Shown: positions 1 to 8,882 of the stretch, piece after piece
Numbering within the stretch: the first letter of the stretch is position 1
Layout of the letters: each line of letters opens with the position of its first letter
NCBI GenBank assembly: GCA_005808665.1
Contig: SYLG01000077.1
Location: 1-33,822 of the forward strand
DNA length: 33,822 bases
DNA from: Planctomycetia bacterium
GTDB taxonomy: Bacteria > Planctomycetota > Planctomycetia > Gemmatales > Gemmataceae
Direction of reading: 5' to 3'
Translations under genes and position numbers: made by a program
Notes under the pieces: model-generated
What the model saw: the letters and a program-made list of their open reading frames with translations, nothing else
Told to the model about the DNA's origin: nothing
Database searches by the model: none

Positions 1-1
1 A

Positions 2-1183
2 AGCAGCGACGTACCCGACGAACGCGAAGCACGGCTGGTCATCCTCGGCCCCGAGTTCCCACACGCCAACCGCGACGAGAAGAGCGCCGCCAGGAAGGAA
101 GCGGCGGGCATCCTCGATTCCCGTGGAAGCTCGCCCCGAAACTTCAAGAATACGCTCGTCTTCCTCGCCGGCGACGGCAACCGCTTGCGGGAACTGGAGC
201 AGTCCGCACGACAGTTCCTTGCTTGGTCCTCAATCTCAGACGACCGCGTTACCCTGAATCTCGACGAGTTCCAGAAACGGCAGGCCGAGACCAAGAAGAA
301 GAGCGCCGATGAAGCGGTCGATCTGCGAATCACCGAAGCCTACCACTGGCTTCTCGTTCCGGGGCAACCCGACCCGAAAGGCGAAGTCACCTGGACGGAC
401 CTGAAGCTCCAGGGGCAGGACAGCCTTGCCACCCGAGCCGCTAAAAAGCTCAAGAACGAAGAATCACTCGTCACCCAAATGGGCGGCGTCAGGCTTCGGA
501 CGGAACTCGACCGCATTCCACTGTGGACCGGCAACCATGTCAGCATCAAGCAGCTTTGCGAGTACATGGCCCGTTACCTCTATCTGCCAAGGCTCAGAGA
601 CGAGCAGGTATTGATTGCCGCCATTCAGGAAGGGGCAACCAGCCTGATGTGGCAGAGCGAAACCTTCGCATATGCCGAAGGCTGGGACGAACCGCGCCAA
701 CGATACCAGGGTTTACGAGCTGCACAGGCAATTCGCGTCGTCGTTGACGACCGCAGCCTGATCGTAAAGCCGGAATCAGCACTTGCCCAAATGGAGAAGG
801 ACCGGCTGGCCGCTGAGGCCGCCGTGAAGGCAACAGGATCGGCCACCATTGGCGATCCTGTTACGCCAACCCCTGGCCCGATACCTGTGCCAGGCGGTAC
901 TACGGCAACCCAACAGACAGCCCATCCGGGGCCAGCACTCGCTAGAAAACTGTCGAGGTTCCACGGTTCCGTGCAGGTAGATCCGCTCCGACTTGGCCGG
1001 GACGCAGGCCGTATCGCTGAGGAAATCGTTCAACATTTGACCGGCTTGGTGGGGTCGAAAGTCGAGATCACCCTCGAAATCCAAGCCCACCTTGCCGAGG
1101 GAGCCGGGGACAAACTGGTGCGGGATGTAACCGAAAACTGTCGAACCCTGAAGTTTACAGACTATGGGTTTGAGGAAAAGTAG
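2..1183 (+). CDS. DUF499-family AAA+ ATPase, C-terminal part (truncated by window edge)
   Basis: The frame is open from the first bases of the window, so the 5' end lies outside it; 393 residues are visible. Near the visible N-terminus is a segment reading 'NTLVFLAGDGNRLRELEQ', typical of the late ATPase part of DUF499 (COG1483) proteins. The C-terminus has the family's usual ending: a 'FHGSVQVDPLRLGRDAGRIA' block, then a predicted helix and 'ENCRTLKF'. A low-complexity Pro/Gly/Thr linker at about residues 285-315 separates the two parts. DUF499 ATPases are often encoded next to DUF1156 DNA methylases and helicases in defence islands; such partners would lie upstream, beyond the edge. The next gene is a carbohydrate enzyme, so this is the 3' end of the putative island. 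The family call rests on remembered motifs. Confidence 0.75.
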   Translation, partial: SSDVPDEREARLVILGPEFPHANRDEKSAARKEAAGILDSRGSSPRNFKNTLVFLAGDGNRLRELEQSARQFLAWSSISDDRVTLNLDEFQKRQAETKKKSADEAVDLRITEAYHWLLVPGQPDPKGEVTWTDLKLQGQDSLATRAAKKLKNEESLVTQMGGVRLRTELDRIPLWTGNHVSIKQLCEYMARYLYLPRLRDEQVLIAAIQEGATSLMWQSETFAYAEGWDEPRQRYQGLRAAQAIRVVVDDRSLIVKPESALAQMEKDRLAAEAAVKATGSATIGDPVTPTPGPIPVPGGTTATQQTAHPGPALARKLSRFHGSVQVDPLRLGRDAGRIAEEIVQHLTGLVGSKVEITLEIQAHLAEGAGDKLVRDVTENCRTLKFTDYGFEEK

Positions 1184-1291
1184 TCCGGGTTTTTGGACAG
1201 GTCGTATCGCTGGAAAGATCCACCCGGATCAAGTAAAATCAGAAGAAACCTGCAAACGGAATACCCTGTTTTTCCAAAAGGCCTGCCTTCC

Positions 1292-3394
1292 ATGACCACC
1301 CTGTTAATGCTCCTATGTTTGTATCAAACCCCCAGGCCGGATATTGTTTTCGCCGATTTCGAAGGGCCCCATTACCAGGGTTGGATCCTCTCCGGCACGG
1401 CCTTCGGCCTGGTGCCCGCACGAGGCACTCTTCCCGGTCAAATGCAAGTCGAAGGCTACCAAGGCAAGGGGTTGGTCAATTCCTTTCTGGGTGGGGACGA
1501 TTCCACCGGGAGCATCGTTTCGCCGCCTGTCAAAGTAGAACGCCCCTATCTCAATTTTCTCATAGGGGGAGGCTACAATGCGGATCACCTCGCCTTGAGA
1601 GTGATCCGCAATGGCAAAACCATTGCCTCGGCCACCGGGCCCAACAGCCAACCGGGGGGAACCGAGCGACTCGCATGGAACCATTTCGATCTCTCCGCCC
1701 ACCAGGGGGCCGAGGTCAAGTTTGAAATCGTTGATTTCGTCAAGGGGAGCTGGGGCCATATCAACATTGACCAGATCACCTTTTCGGACAAACCCAAAGG
1801 CGATCTCCCGGTCAAAAGAACCCTTGCCGCGGGATCCTTCCTCCACCTTCCTGTGAAAACCGGGGCTACCATGCGAAGGCTCAAGGTATTTGAACAGGGT
1901 ACCGGCAAAACATTGGCAGATATGGATATTGAACTTTGTCCTGTGGGTGAGGAACCATCGTTCTGGACCTTTGCCGACCTTGGAAAACGAAACTTTCCGG
2001 GTCAGGTAATCCTCGAAACCAGACTGGAGGCTAATGATAAATCCCTTGACAGGATCCTTGGTACCGAGGAGGGACCGGGAAGGCAAAACTGGTTCACCGA
2101 GCCGATGCGACCCCTGGTCCATTTTACGGCACCCAAAGGATGGCTCAACGATCCCAACGGGCTCGTCTTTGATGGCAAAAACTATCACCTTTTCTATCAA
2201 CACAATCCTTACGGATGGAACTGGGGTAACATGCATTGGGGCCACGCTACAAGTACGGACCTCCTACGCTGGACTGACCAGCCGGAAGCCCTTGCCCCCA
2301 GGAAACATGGCGATTGGGCCTTTTCCGGATCCGCCATCATCGACAAGGACAATACTTCAGATTGGGGCGAAAAGGGCAAGGCCCCCATGGTTTTGGCATA
2401 CACCAGCACCGGCAGAGGGGAGTGCATCGCCTTTTCCAACAATGAAGGCCTCACCTGGACCGAATTCGATGGCAACCCGGTGGTTAAACATAGGGGGCGC
2501 GATCCAAGACTCCTCTGGCATAAACCGACCAAAAAATGGATCATGGCTGTTTTCAATGAAGACAAGGGAAATGTTCTTCATGTTTACAGTTCGCCTGATC
2601 TGAAACGCTGGACCTTTGAAAGCGAACTCAAAGACCTTTACGAATGTCCCGACCTCGTTCGCTTTCCCGATCCCGCGGATATTCAAAAAGACCTTTGGGT
2701 TCTTTATGGAGCGGACGGACTCTATTGGGTGGGGGATTTTGATGGCAAACGCTTTCAGCCCAAGGGGCCCAAGCAACGGCTTTGGCACGGAAATTTTTAT
2801 GCGGCACAAACCTTTACCAATTTGGATGACAACCGGGTGGTCCAAATCGGATGGGGACAGGGGATCACTTTCCCCGGAGCCCCATTCAATCAACAGATGG
2901 CCATCCCCGTGGAACTTTCCCTTGTAGCAGGAAAAACCGGCCCCAGGCTGCGTGCCCTACCTGTGAGGGAACTCAAGGGACAAATCCAATCCAAAATCGT
3001 CAAAGAATCTTTTCCGGGACAAAACGCATCCTTCGACCTATCCGGTGGTGCTCAGCTTGTGGACATCAGCTGGAAGGTGGGCACGGGTGAAACAGGATTG
3101 CGCCTGCCCGGTTTGACCATTCGCCAGGATCCCAAAGCAGGAAAACTTTTCGTGGGAAAGGTCGCCTTGGAAAGCATCAAGGAGGGAACCCTTACTCTGC
3201 AAATCGTATTGGACCGGGGCTCGGTCGAGGTGTTTACCCAATCCGGGGACCAGGCCGTCAGCCTGGCCCGTGACCCCAAGTTGACCAAAGGGATCTTGAC
3301 TTTCCTTCCAGGCGACTCGAGCATGGAAATATCCAGGCTTTCTGTCGCCGAGTTGGCCCCTGGCCGGAATCCAAGATTTGGACCCACAAAATGA
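1292..3394 (+). CDS. Glycoside hydrolase family 32 (levanase/invertase-type beta-fructosidase)
   Basis: A 700-residue protein expected to hydrolyse beta-fructofuranosyl bonds in sucrose, inulin or levan. The three GH32 signatures are present: WLNDPNG with the nucleophile Asp at about residue 287, RDP with the transition-state-stabilising Asp at about 404, and ECPD with the acid/base Glu at about 451. Before the five-bladed propeller is an N-terminal region (about 15-270) that includes a 'FEG..YQGW' jelly-roll-like module seen in many planctomycete and Bacteroidetes GH32 enzymes. A beta-sandwich follows the catalytic domain. The frame is open from a TTG at 1193, but ATG 1292 is preferred because it gives a short hydrophobic leader (TLLMLLCLYQ); export is therefore likely but the leader is weak. 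The stop overlaps the next start (ATGA), so the downstream small exported proteins are probably co-translated. Confidence 0.93.
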   Translation: MTTLLMLLCLYQTPRPDIVFADFEGPHYQGWILSGTAFGLVPARGTLPGQMQVEGYQGKGLVNSFLGGDDSTGSIVSPPVKVERPYLNFLIGGGYNADHLALRVIRNGKTIASATGPNSQPGGTERLAWNHFDLSAHQGAEVKFEIVDFVKGSWGHINIDQITFSDKPKGDLPVKRTLAAGSFLHLPVKTGATMRRLKVFEQGTGKTLADMDIELCPVGEEPSFWTFADLGKRNFPGQVILETRLEANDKSLDRILGTEEGPGRQNWFTEPMRPLVHFTAPKGWLNDPNGLVFDGKNYHLFYQHNPYGWNWGNMHWGHATSTDLLRWTDQPEALAPRKHGDWAFSGSAIIDKDNTSDWGEKGKAPMVLAYTSTGRGECIAFSNNEGLTWTEFDGNPVVKHRGRDPRLLWHKPTKKWIMAVFNEDKGNVLHVYSSPDLKRWTFESELKDLYECPDLVRFPDPADIQKDLWVLYGADGLYWVGDFDGKRFQPKGPKQRLWHGNFYAAQTFTNLDDNRVVQIGWGQGITFPGAPFNQQMAIPVELSLVAGKTGPRLRALPVRELKGQIQSKIVKESFPGQNASFDLSGGAQLVDISWKVGTGETGLRLPGLTIRQDPKAGKLFVGKVALESIKEGTLTLQIVLDRGSVEVFTQSGDQAVSLARDPKLTKGILTFLPGDSSMEISRLSVAELAPGRNPRFGPTK

Positions 3395-4002
3395 AGTCCT
3401 TTGGTACCTGGCTGCTGATTGGGTTTATGATGGAAGTGGGGGTGATCGCCCTGCCCGCTCAAAATCCCGTCCCAGAGCAGGTGAATAAAGGCTTTTCGCA
3501 ACCTGATGCCTCCTCCCAAAAAACAACTTTGGTTGCCAAGGCGTACATGGGGGTGATTGAAAAGGAACCACGGGATGGATGGTTGACTCTTAAGGATTTG
3601 GCGCCTCCCAAACCTGAAAACCTGAACCTTGGGAATTCGCTAAGGTTAAATAAAGCCCAAATGGCGAACCTTCAACGGATGCGTTTTATGGCCCAAGCCC
3701 TAAAGGATACTCCTCGACTGGAAAGGGAATTTTTCCTGGGCGAAAAAACTCCCATCCGATTCAAAATCCTTGCCCAACCCTATGACGATAAAGGCAATAT
3801 CGTCCAACCCACCAAAGAGGTCATCAGGAAACTCAAAGGCCCGGGAATCGAAGGCAAATGGGACCAGATTCGCCCAGGCCATTTGGTTCGTGTCGAACAA
3901 ATCAACAAAAATGGATCCATTCAGGTAAAGATGGTAACCGTCCTTGGTGAAACCCCCTTGCCAATCGACGACTTCTCAGGGTCTATCAAAAGGTTTCCCT
4001 AA
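3391..4002 (+). CDS. Small exported protein of unknown function (paralogue of next gene)
   Basis: 203 residues beginning with a signal peptide: a hydrophobic stretch ends at 'ALPAQ', a plausible cleavage site near residue 24. I do not recognise the family. The C-terminal half (about 105-195) matches the next protein closely: both have 'PIRFK(I/V)L', 'YDDKG', 'PTKE', 'LKG.GI', 'IR.GH(L/I)VRVEQ' and 'MVT(V/I)LGE'. The pattern of short beta strands and charged loops suggests a small beta-rich domain. The start overlaps the GH32 stop by 4 bases and its own stop abuts the next ATG, so all three genes form one translationally coupled unit. A role in the envelope alongside the fructosidase is inferred from position only. 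Confidence 0.85.
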   Translation: MKSFGTWLLIGFMMEVGVIALPAQNPVPEQVNKGFSQPDASSQKTTLVAKAYMGVIEKEPRDGWLTLKDLAPPKPENLNLGNSLRLNKAQMANLQRMRFMAQALKDTPRLEREFFLGEKTPIRFKILAQPYDDKGNIVQPTKEVIRKLKGPGIEGKWDQIRPGHLVRVEQINKNGSIQVKMVTVLGETPLPIDDFSGSIKRFP

Positions 4003-4629
4003 ATGCTACCCCATCGAAATTGGTTGCTTTTACCCCTCTTGTTTGGTTTGACCGCTGTGTCGGTTCCTGCCCAGGATCAGGAAAAAACCAAAAAAAGCTC
4101 GGGCAAAAAAGCTCCTCCAGAGGAAAAAGTTGCAGCATTCAAAGGAATCAACCTGGGAACCGGAGTTTTCATTGGGTTGGCGGAAAGTGTTCCCATTGGG
4201 GACCGACTGATCCTTCGGGACGCTCCTCCCCCCAAGCCCGATGAACTCAACAGGATTAAGCCAAAAAACCTGGACGCCAACCAGAAACAGGAATTGAAAA
4301 AGGCCAAACAAATAGTCGCCTACCTCAACAACCTCCCCCGCAAGGAAATTGAGTTCTCCGTCGGTCCAGAGGTTCCCATCCGCTTCAAAGTCCTTCCCAA
4401 GATCTACGATGATAAAGGATACATCATCGTCCCTACCAAGGAGGAAAAGGCCTTGCTGAAAGGCCTTGGGATTCCCGGATCGATTGAGCAAATTCGTGAA
4501 GGACACATCGTTCGGGTAGAGCAAAAGGGTGAAAAAGGGGCCGCCAGGATCAACATGGTGACCATCCTGGGAGAAGCCCCTATGCCAAATACACCTGTGC
4601 CACCCGCTCCCAAAAACAAGAAAAAATAG
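4003..4629 (+). CDS. Small exported protein of unknown function (paralogue of previous gene)
   Basis: 208 residues with an N-terminal signal peptide (LLLPLLFGLTAVSVPAQ), then a lysine-rich linker (about 25-45) and the same domain as the preceding gene, including 'VPIRFKVL', 'YDDKGYI', 'PTKEEK' and 'EGHIVRVEQ'. A Pro/Lys-rich tail ends the protein. No catalytic motif or metal-binding pattern is visible, and I do not recognise the family. ATG 4003 follows the preceding TAA with no gap. The gene converges on the minus-strand DUF1501 gene with only 9 bases between the stops. Tandem duplication of one ancestral gene is the simplest explanation for the pair. Confidence 0.85.
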   Translation: MLPHRNWLLLPLLFGLTAVSVPAQDQEKTKKSSGKKAPPEEKVAAFKGINLGTGVFIGLAESVPIGDRLILRDAPPPKPDELNRIKPKNLDANQKQELKKAKQIVAYLNNLPRKEIEFSVGPEVPIRFKVLPKIYDDKGYIIVPTKEEKALLKGLGIPGSIEQIREGHIVRVEQKGEKGAARINMVTILGEAPMPNTPVPPAPKNKKK

Positions 4630-4638
4630 AAATCCCTT

Positions 4639-6069
4639 TCAGGCCAGAATGTCTTTGACGATTTCTCCGTGAACATCCGTCAGTCGGTAATCGCGCCCGC
4701 CATATCGGTAGGTAAGTTTGGTGTGATCCAGTCCCATCAAGTGAAGCATGGTGGCATGGAGGTCATGAACATGGACTTTTTTCTCCATCGCATGCCAGCC
4801 AAATTCGTCGGTTGCCCCATGGGCCATGCCCCCCCGGATGCCCCCACCTGCCAAAAACATGGAGAACCCAAAGGGGTGGTGTTCGCGACCATTATTTCCC
4901 TCGGCGGTGGGAGAACGGCCAAACTCTCCCCCCCAAAGGACAAGCGTGTCCTCCAGCAATCCACGACCTTTCAGATCTCTTAACAAGGCAGCAATGGGTT
5001 GATCGACCGCCTTGCAGCGGGCGGGCAAACTTTCCCTTAGTCCCCCGTGATGGTCCCAGGCATTATTGGCCGGTGCATCAAAGAGCTGAACAAATCGGAC
5101 TCCCCGTTCCACCAGTCGCCTGGCCATCAGGCATTGTCGGCCAAACATATCGGTGGTGGGTGAATCGACTCCATACATTTGCCTGGTCGCCTTGTTTTCC
5201 CCGGAAATGTCAAACGCTTCAGGTGCTTCCGTTTGCATGCGAAACGCCAGTTCAAACGAGGCGATCCGGGCATCAAGGGCGTGATCCATCACCCTTTCCC
5301 GCCGATGGAGTTGGTTGAGTTGGCGAAGAGAATCGAGTTTCTCGCGTTGGCGACCAAGGCTCCCCGAGCCCGTATGCAGGTTGGCAATGGGATTTTTCAG
5401 GTCTCTCACCAGCGTACCCTGGTAGGCACTTGGCAGGAAACTGGACGCCCAAAGTTGTGCCCCCTGAAACACCTCGGCGGGGCTTACAACAACGAACCCA
5501 GGCAGGTTTTGGTTTTCGGTGCCAAGGCCGTAGTTCAACCACGATCCCATGCTTGGCCTTGAAAATGCCTGCTCTCCCGTACACATCTGAAGGGCAGCAC
5601 CCGTGTGATTAATGTTGTCGGCATACATCGACCTGATGACACAGATATCGTCGATGTGGGCAGAAATACCGGGTAGTAGTTCGCTGACTTCGACACCCGA
5701 CTTGCCGTGTCTGGCAAATTTCCAGGGCGACGCAAGCAAGTTACCTGTTTTGGTTCGCTCCAATTTGGGTTTGTCAAAAGGAAGCGGTTTGCCATTGTCC
5801 CGAGCCAGCCGTGGTTTGGGATCAAACAGGTCGACATGGGAAGGCCCACCGGGCATATAGAGAAAAATGATCCGCTTGGCTTTGGGAGCATGATGGGGAG
5901 AGCGAACGGCATAAGGATGGGCGGCACGGTTGCCCGATTCTATTGTCGCTTTGGGTTCCTGGGCCGAAAGCAAATCCCGCAGGGCCAACAGGCCAAAGCC
6001 AGTCCCGGCGGTCTGCAGGATTTCACGCCGGGACAACCCGCCTGGAATCATGGACATTTTCTTTATCAT
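4639..6069 (-). CDS. DUF1501 protein (Tat-type leader)
   Basis: 476 residues from ATG 6069; the frame also opens at GTG 6096, three bases after the upstream stop. The N-terminus carries 'SRREIL' followed by a hydrophobic segment, a twin-arginine type leader, so folded export is likely. The body is a typical DUF1501 (PF07394) protein, a family related to the sulfatase/alkaline-phosphatase fold: 'MPGGPSHVDLFDPKP' near the start of the mature part, 'WDHHGGL' in the middle, 'LWGGEFGRSPTAEG..GREHHP' and 'HATMLHLMGLDHTKLTYRYGGRDYRLTDV' at the end. The biochemical role is unknown. It lies immediately downstream of a haem/DUF1549/DUF1553 gene, the standard planctomycete pairing, and a second such pair occurs at 15059-18858. 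Confidence 0.9.
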   Translation of the reverse strand: MIKKMSMIPGGLSRREILQTAGTGFGLLALRDLLSAQEPKATIESGNRAAHPYAVRSPHHAPKAKRIIFLYMPGGPSHVDLFDPKPRLARDNGKPLPFDKPKLERTKTGNLLASPWKFARHGKSGVEVSELLPGISAHIDDICVIRSMYADNINHTGAALQMCTGEQAFSRPSMGSWLNYGLGTENQNLPGFVVVSPAEVFQGAQLWASSFLPSAYQGTLVRDLKNPIANLHTGSGSLGRQREKLDSLRQLNQLHRRERVMDHALDARIASFELAFRMQTEAPEAFDISGENKATRQMYGVDSPTTDMFGRQCLMARRLVERGVRFVQLFDAPANNAWDHHGGLRESLPARCKAVDQPIAALLRDLKGRGLLEDTLVLWGGEFGRSPTAEGNNGREHHPFGFSMFLAGGGIRGGMAHGATDEFGWHAMEKKVHVHDLHATMLHLMGLDHTKLTYRYGGRDYRLTDVHGEIVKDILA

Positions 6070-6099
6070 GGGCCATTCCAATTTCCAAGGTGCCACAGG

Positions 6100-8421
6100 T
6101 CAATCCAGATAGACAAACTCATTTGCACAAAACAGCACATGGGCCAAATCATGCAAAAGTGTTTTGGGATCTCCCTTGGGTTGGTTGCCAAGGAGCCTGC
6201 GGGCGACACCCCATTCCTTTTCCGTGGGAGGACGGGATAAAGTCAATTCAAACAGCCGACGAATGCGAGCATCATTGTCACTAGCCGCTTCACGAATCAC
6301 CCGGTCGGCAAGGTACCCCGCCTGGCTGTTGACGAAATCGTGGTTGAGAAGGAATAATGCCTGGGGAGCCACGGTACTAGTGTCCCGCTTTTCTACCGAA
6401 GCATCTGGGTTGGCCGCATCAAACAGGGATCCAAAGTTGTTCCGGTCCCACCGGGCCGTCTGCACATAAAGCGAACGGCGGGAAGTGTTCAGGTTGTCTG
6501 TTGCGGGCCCCTCGTGGCTCAAATCCAGCCGACCCGTAACAAACAACATCGAATCGCGGATAGCTTCCGCATCCAAACGGTGCGAGCTGTATCTGCCCAA
6601 CCATCGGTTATCAGGGTCCAAGGCAAGCAGGTCCATTCCAACCAGGCTTGATTGTTGATAGGTGGCTGACAATACCATGAACCGGTGCAGCTTTTTCAGT
6701 GACCACCCCTCCTCGACAAACCGGGTCGCCAACCAATCGAGCAACTCCGGATGGGAGGGTGGTTCGGAAAGGATGCCAAAGTTGTTGGGCGTTCGGACAA
6801 GACCCGTTCCGAAATGCCATTGCCAAACCCGGTTGACGATGACCCGAGCGGTAAGGGGGTTTGATTTTGAGACCACCCAGGACGCCAACTCTTGACGACC
6901 GCTTCCCTTGGTTATGACGGGTTGATTATCGCCGGCAAAAAACCCGGGCATTCGGCGAGGTACAACCGGTCCAAGTCTTGTGTAACTGCCTCGGATGTGA
7001 ACGGGAACATCCTGGATCCCGGGGAAAAGGCTGCCTGGGACGCCCCCCTCACTGACACTAAGCGTCACCGGTGGTTCCGGCAGCAATTCTTTTTGCAAAC
7101 GATCCCTTTGATCCACCAGCTTTTTCCGCCCGGGATCTGTTGGGGGTATTTTCGGAGTTTTTTTATCCAGTTCAGAAATCTTGGCACTCAATTCGGCAAT
7201 CTGTTTGACCTGGAGAGCCCGTTTGTCCACGACATCTTTGGAGACCAAGGGGCGGCGTTGCAAAGTAATCTCGCCCCCTTTGGTCCCCAATTCCAAAAGC
7301 ATCCTGGTGCTGTAAAAAATCCCGGCAAGGCCATAGTAATCGTTCTGGGAAACCGGGTCAAACTTATGGTCGTGGCAGCGGGCACAACCAAGAGTGAGAC
7401 CCATGAACGCCTTGCCCACCAGGTCAATCTGGTCATCGACCATGTCGCTTACCATTTTTTCCTTATCCGCATCTCCCCGATCCCAGGCTCCATTCACCAG
7501 AACCGAGGTGGCGATCAGGCCGTTGGCATAGGGCTCCTTGCCATCCGGTGGCGGGAGCAAATCCCCTGCGATTTGATGCACGATGAATTGGTCAAAGGGC
7601 ATATCCTGATTCATGGTGCGCACTACCCAATCACGGTATCGGTATGCCTCCAAGGGCTCACAAATGGGGTTTCTTGCCTTGGGGTTGCCATCGTGATAGT
7701 CGGCGTAGCGAACGACATCGAGCCAAAGCCGTGCAAACCTTTGACCATGTGCGGGGGAGGCCAACAACCGATCCACCACTTTTTCAAACGCGCCGGGAGA
7801 TTGGTCGTTCAGAAAGGCGTCCATCTCTTCAAGGGATGGAGGCAAACCGGTAAGGTCCTGGGTCACACGCCGCAAAAGCATCCGCTTGGCCGCTGGTTGG
7901 GCTGGTGTTCGTGCCTGCTTTTCAAGATCTGCGAGAATGAAACGGTCAAGGTCGTTTTTGGCCCATGGGTTATTATTGACCTTCGGCACGGTTACCTTGG
8001 CCAAGGGTTGAAAGGCCCACCAGCGACTCTGCTCTTTGGAAACGATATGTTTGTCACTTGGTGGCCGTAATTTGTCCGCATTGGGCCACACCGCTCCCTG
8101 GGCGATCCAATGGCCAACCGTATCAACTTCTTTATCCGATAACTTGGCCTTTGGGGGCATTTTCAGATCGCCCTTATGGCCAAGGGCACGCATCAAAAGA
8201 CTCATGTCCTTATTCCCGGGTACAATGGCTGGGCCACTCTCCCCACCCTTGAGCAAAGCCTCCCTCGAGTCAAGCCTAAGGCCCCCGGACATTTTTAACG
8301 GACCATGACATTTGATACAGGTGTTGACAAGGAGGGGCCGAATATGCTTTTCGAACTCCTCATCGGAACTGGAGGCTACCATGGAAAAACCGGTCAAGGC
8401 CATCACCAGGGCAGGGATCAT
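6100..8421 (-). CDS. Cytochrome-like haem domain + DUF1549 + DUF1553 exported protein
   Basis: 773 residues with a short signal peptide (MIPALVMALTGFSMVASS). A planctomycete cytochrome C domain (PSCyt1) follows, with one CxxCH haem site (C35, C38, H39) and the usual 'SGGLRLDSRE' and 'MPPKAKLS' blocks. Next comes DUF1549 (PSCyt2; 'DLTGLPPS', 'WLDVVRYADY', second 'CARCHDHKFDP' motif around residue 345-355), a Lys/Glu-rich probable coiled coil (about 395-440), and DUF1553 (PSD1; 'LTARVIVNRVWQWHFG', 'PPSHPELLDWLA', 'SATYQQSS', 'RRSLY'). Two CxxCH motifs suggest c-type haem binding outside the cytoplasm. A Shine-Dalgarno-like AAGGAT lies 5 bases before ATG 8421. It is followed after 30 bases by the DUF1501 gene. 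The substrate is unknown. Confidence 0.92.
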   Translation of the reverse strand: MIPALVMALTGFSMVASSSDEEFEKHIRPLLVNTCIKCHGPLKMSGGLRLDSREALLKGGESGPAIVPGNKDMSLLMRALGHKGDLKMPPKAKLSDKEVDTVGHWIAQGAVWPNADKLRPPSDKHIVSKEQSRWWAFQPLAKVTVPKVNNNPWAKNDLDRFILADLEKQARTPAQPAAKRMLLRRVTQDLTGLPPSLEEMDAFLNDQSPGAFEKVVDRLLASPAHGQRFARLWLDVVRYADYHDGNPKARNPICEPLEAYRYRDWVVRTMNQDMPFDQFIVHQIAGDLLPPPDGKEPYANGLIATSVLVNGAWDRGDADKEKMVSDMVDDQIDLVGKAFMGLTLGCARCHDHKFDPVSQNDYYGLAGIFYSTRMLLELGTKGGEITLQRRPLVSKDVVDKRALQVKQIAELSAKISELDKKTPKIPPTDPGRKKLVDQRDRLQKELLPEPPVTLSVSEGGVPGSLFPGIQDVPVHIRGSYTRLGPVVPRRMPGFFAGDNQPVITKGSGRQELASWVVSKSNPLTARVIVNRVWQWHFGTGLVRTPNNFGILSEPPSHPELLDWLATRFVEEGWSLKKLHRFMVLSATYQQSSLVGMDLLALDPDNRWLGRYSSHRLDAEAIRDSMLFVTGRLDLSHEGPATDNLNTSRRSLYVQTARWDRNNFGSLFDAANPDASVEKRDTSTVAPQALFLLNHDFVNSQAGYLADRVIREAASDNDARIRRLFELTLSRPPTEKEWGVARRLLGNQPKGDPKTLLHDLAHVLFCANEFVYLD

Positions 8422-8605
8422 GATTTATCCTTGTCCCTTGGGTTTGCCCTCGGGAAGGGCACCGGGCATGGGGGCATAAGGTTCCAAGTCATTTGCACAT
8501 CCGGGTAGGGAAGGCCAGGGTGGGAGGGACTAAACCGTCATCTTTGTAATCTTTTCGTATTCCAAGGGGCGGGAATCGTCCAATCCAATCCCTTGTATTA
8601 GGGCA

Positions 8606-8781
8606 AGTTACCCAGTTGGAGTGATTTTTTACGATTTTTGGGCCTGTTTTGGAACCAGAATTGCGGTTTTTCCCAAGGTTTTGGAGTATGTCGAGTTCAA
8701 AACGCCATATTGTTCCGACCATGTGACCTGATATTTACCGCTCTTTGTGCCATTTTAACGAAGGAGCTTGGAATTGTTCGC
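8606..8781. repeat. Dispersed intergenic repeat, copy 1
   Basis: This lies in the 461-base gene-free spacer 8422-8882, between the 3' end of the CoA-transferase gene and the 5' end of the haem/DUF1549 gene. It aligns without gaps to 26796-26971. My hand count gives about 27 differences in the first 120 positions and 16 in the last 56, near 75% identity. Shared blocks include 'GAGTATGTCGAGTTC', 'TTTTTTACGATT' and a final 'TGTTCGC'. Short frames are open on both strands but substitutions are not concentrated at third codon positions, so coding is doubtful. The rest of the spacer (8422-8605, 8782-8882) holds the AAGGAT ribosome site and a 6-bp hairpin (8445-8461) and nothing else I can name. Confidence 0.75.
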
Positions 8782-8882
8782 AGGATCCCTGGAGGGGGAT
8801 TTGCAGTCCCGAATTTTGCAGGTTGATTTAACTTTTTCCCGGGAAATCCTCTGTTTTCATGGTCCCAACTGCGTAACTTGGC

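Noticed and set aside
1217-1230. Hairpin GATCC-ACCC-GGATC downstream of the DUF499 gene as terminator
   Set aside because: Only 5 bp, with no T-run after it.
1313-2245. Minus-strand frame of 310 codons
   Set aside because: Antisense to the GH32 gene, which carries all three catalytic motifs.
6892-8070. Long plus-strand frame of 392 codons
   Set aside because: It lies wholly inside the minus-strand haem/DUF1549/DUF1553 gene, which has clear domain motifs; this frame gives no recognisable protein.
8445-8461. Hairpin TGCCCT/AGGGCA upstream of the haem/DUF1549 gene
   Set aside because: Six perfect base pairs, but no T-run and no known regulatory match; likely chance in GC-rich DNA.
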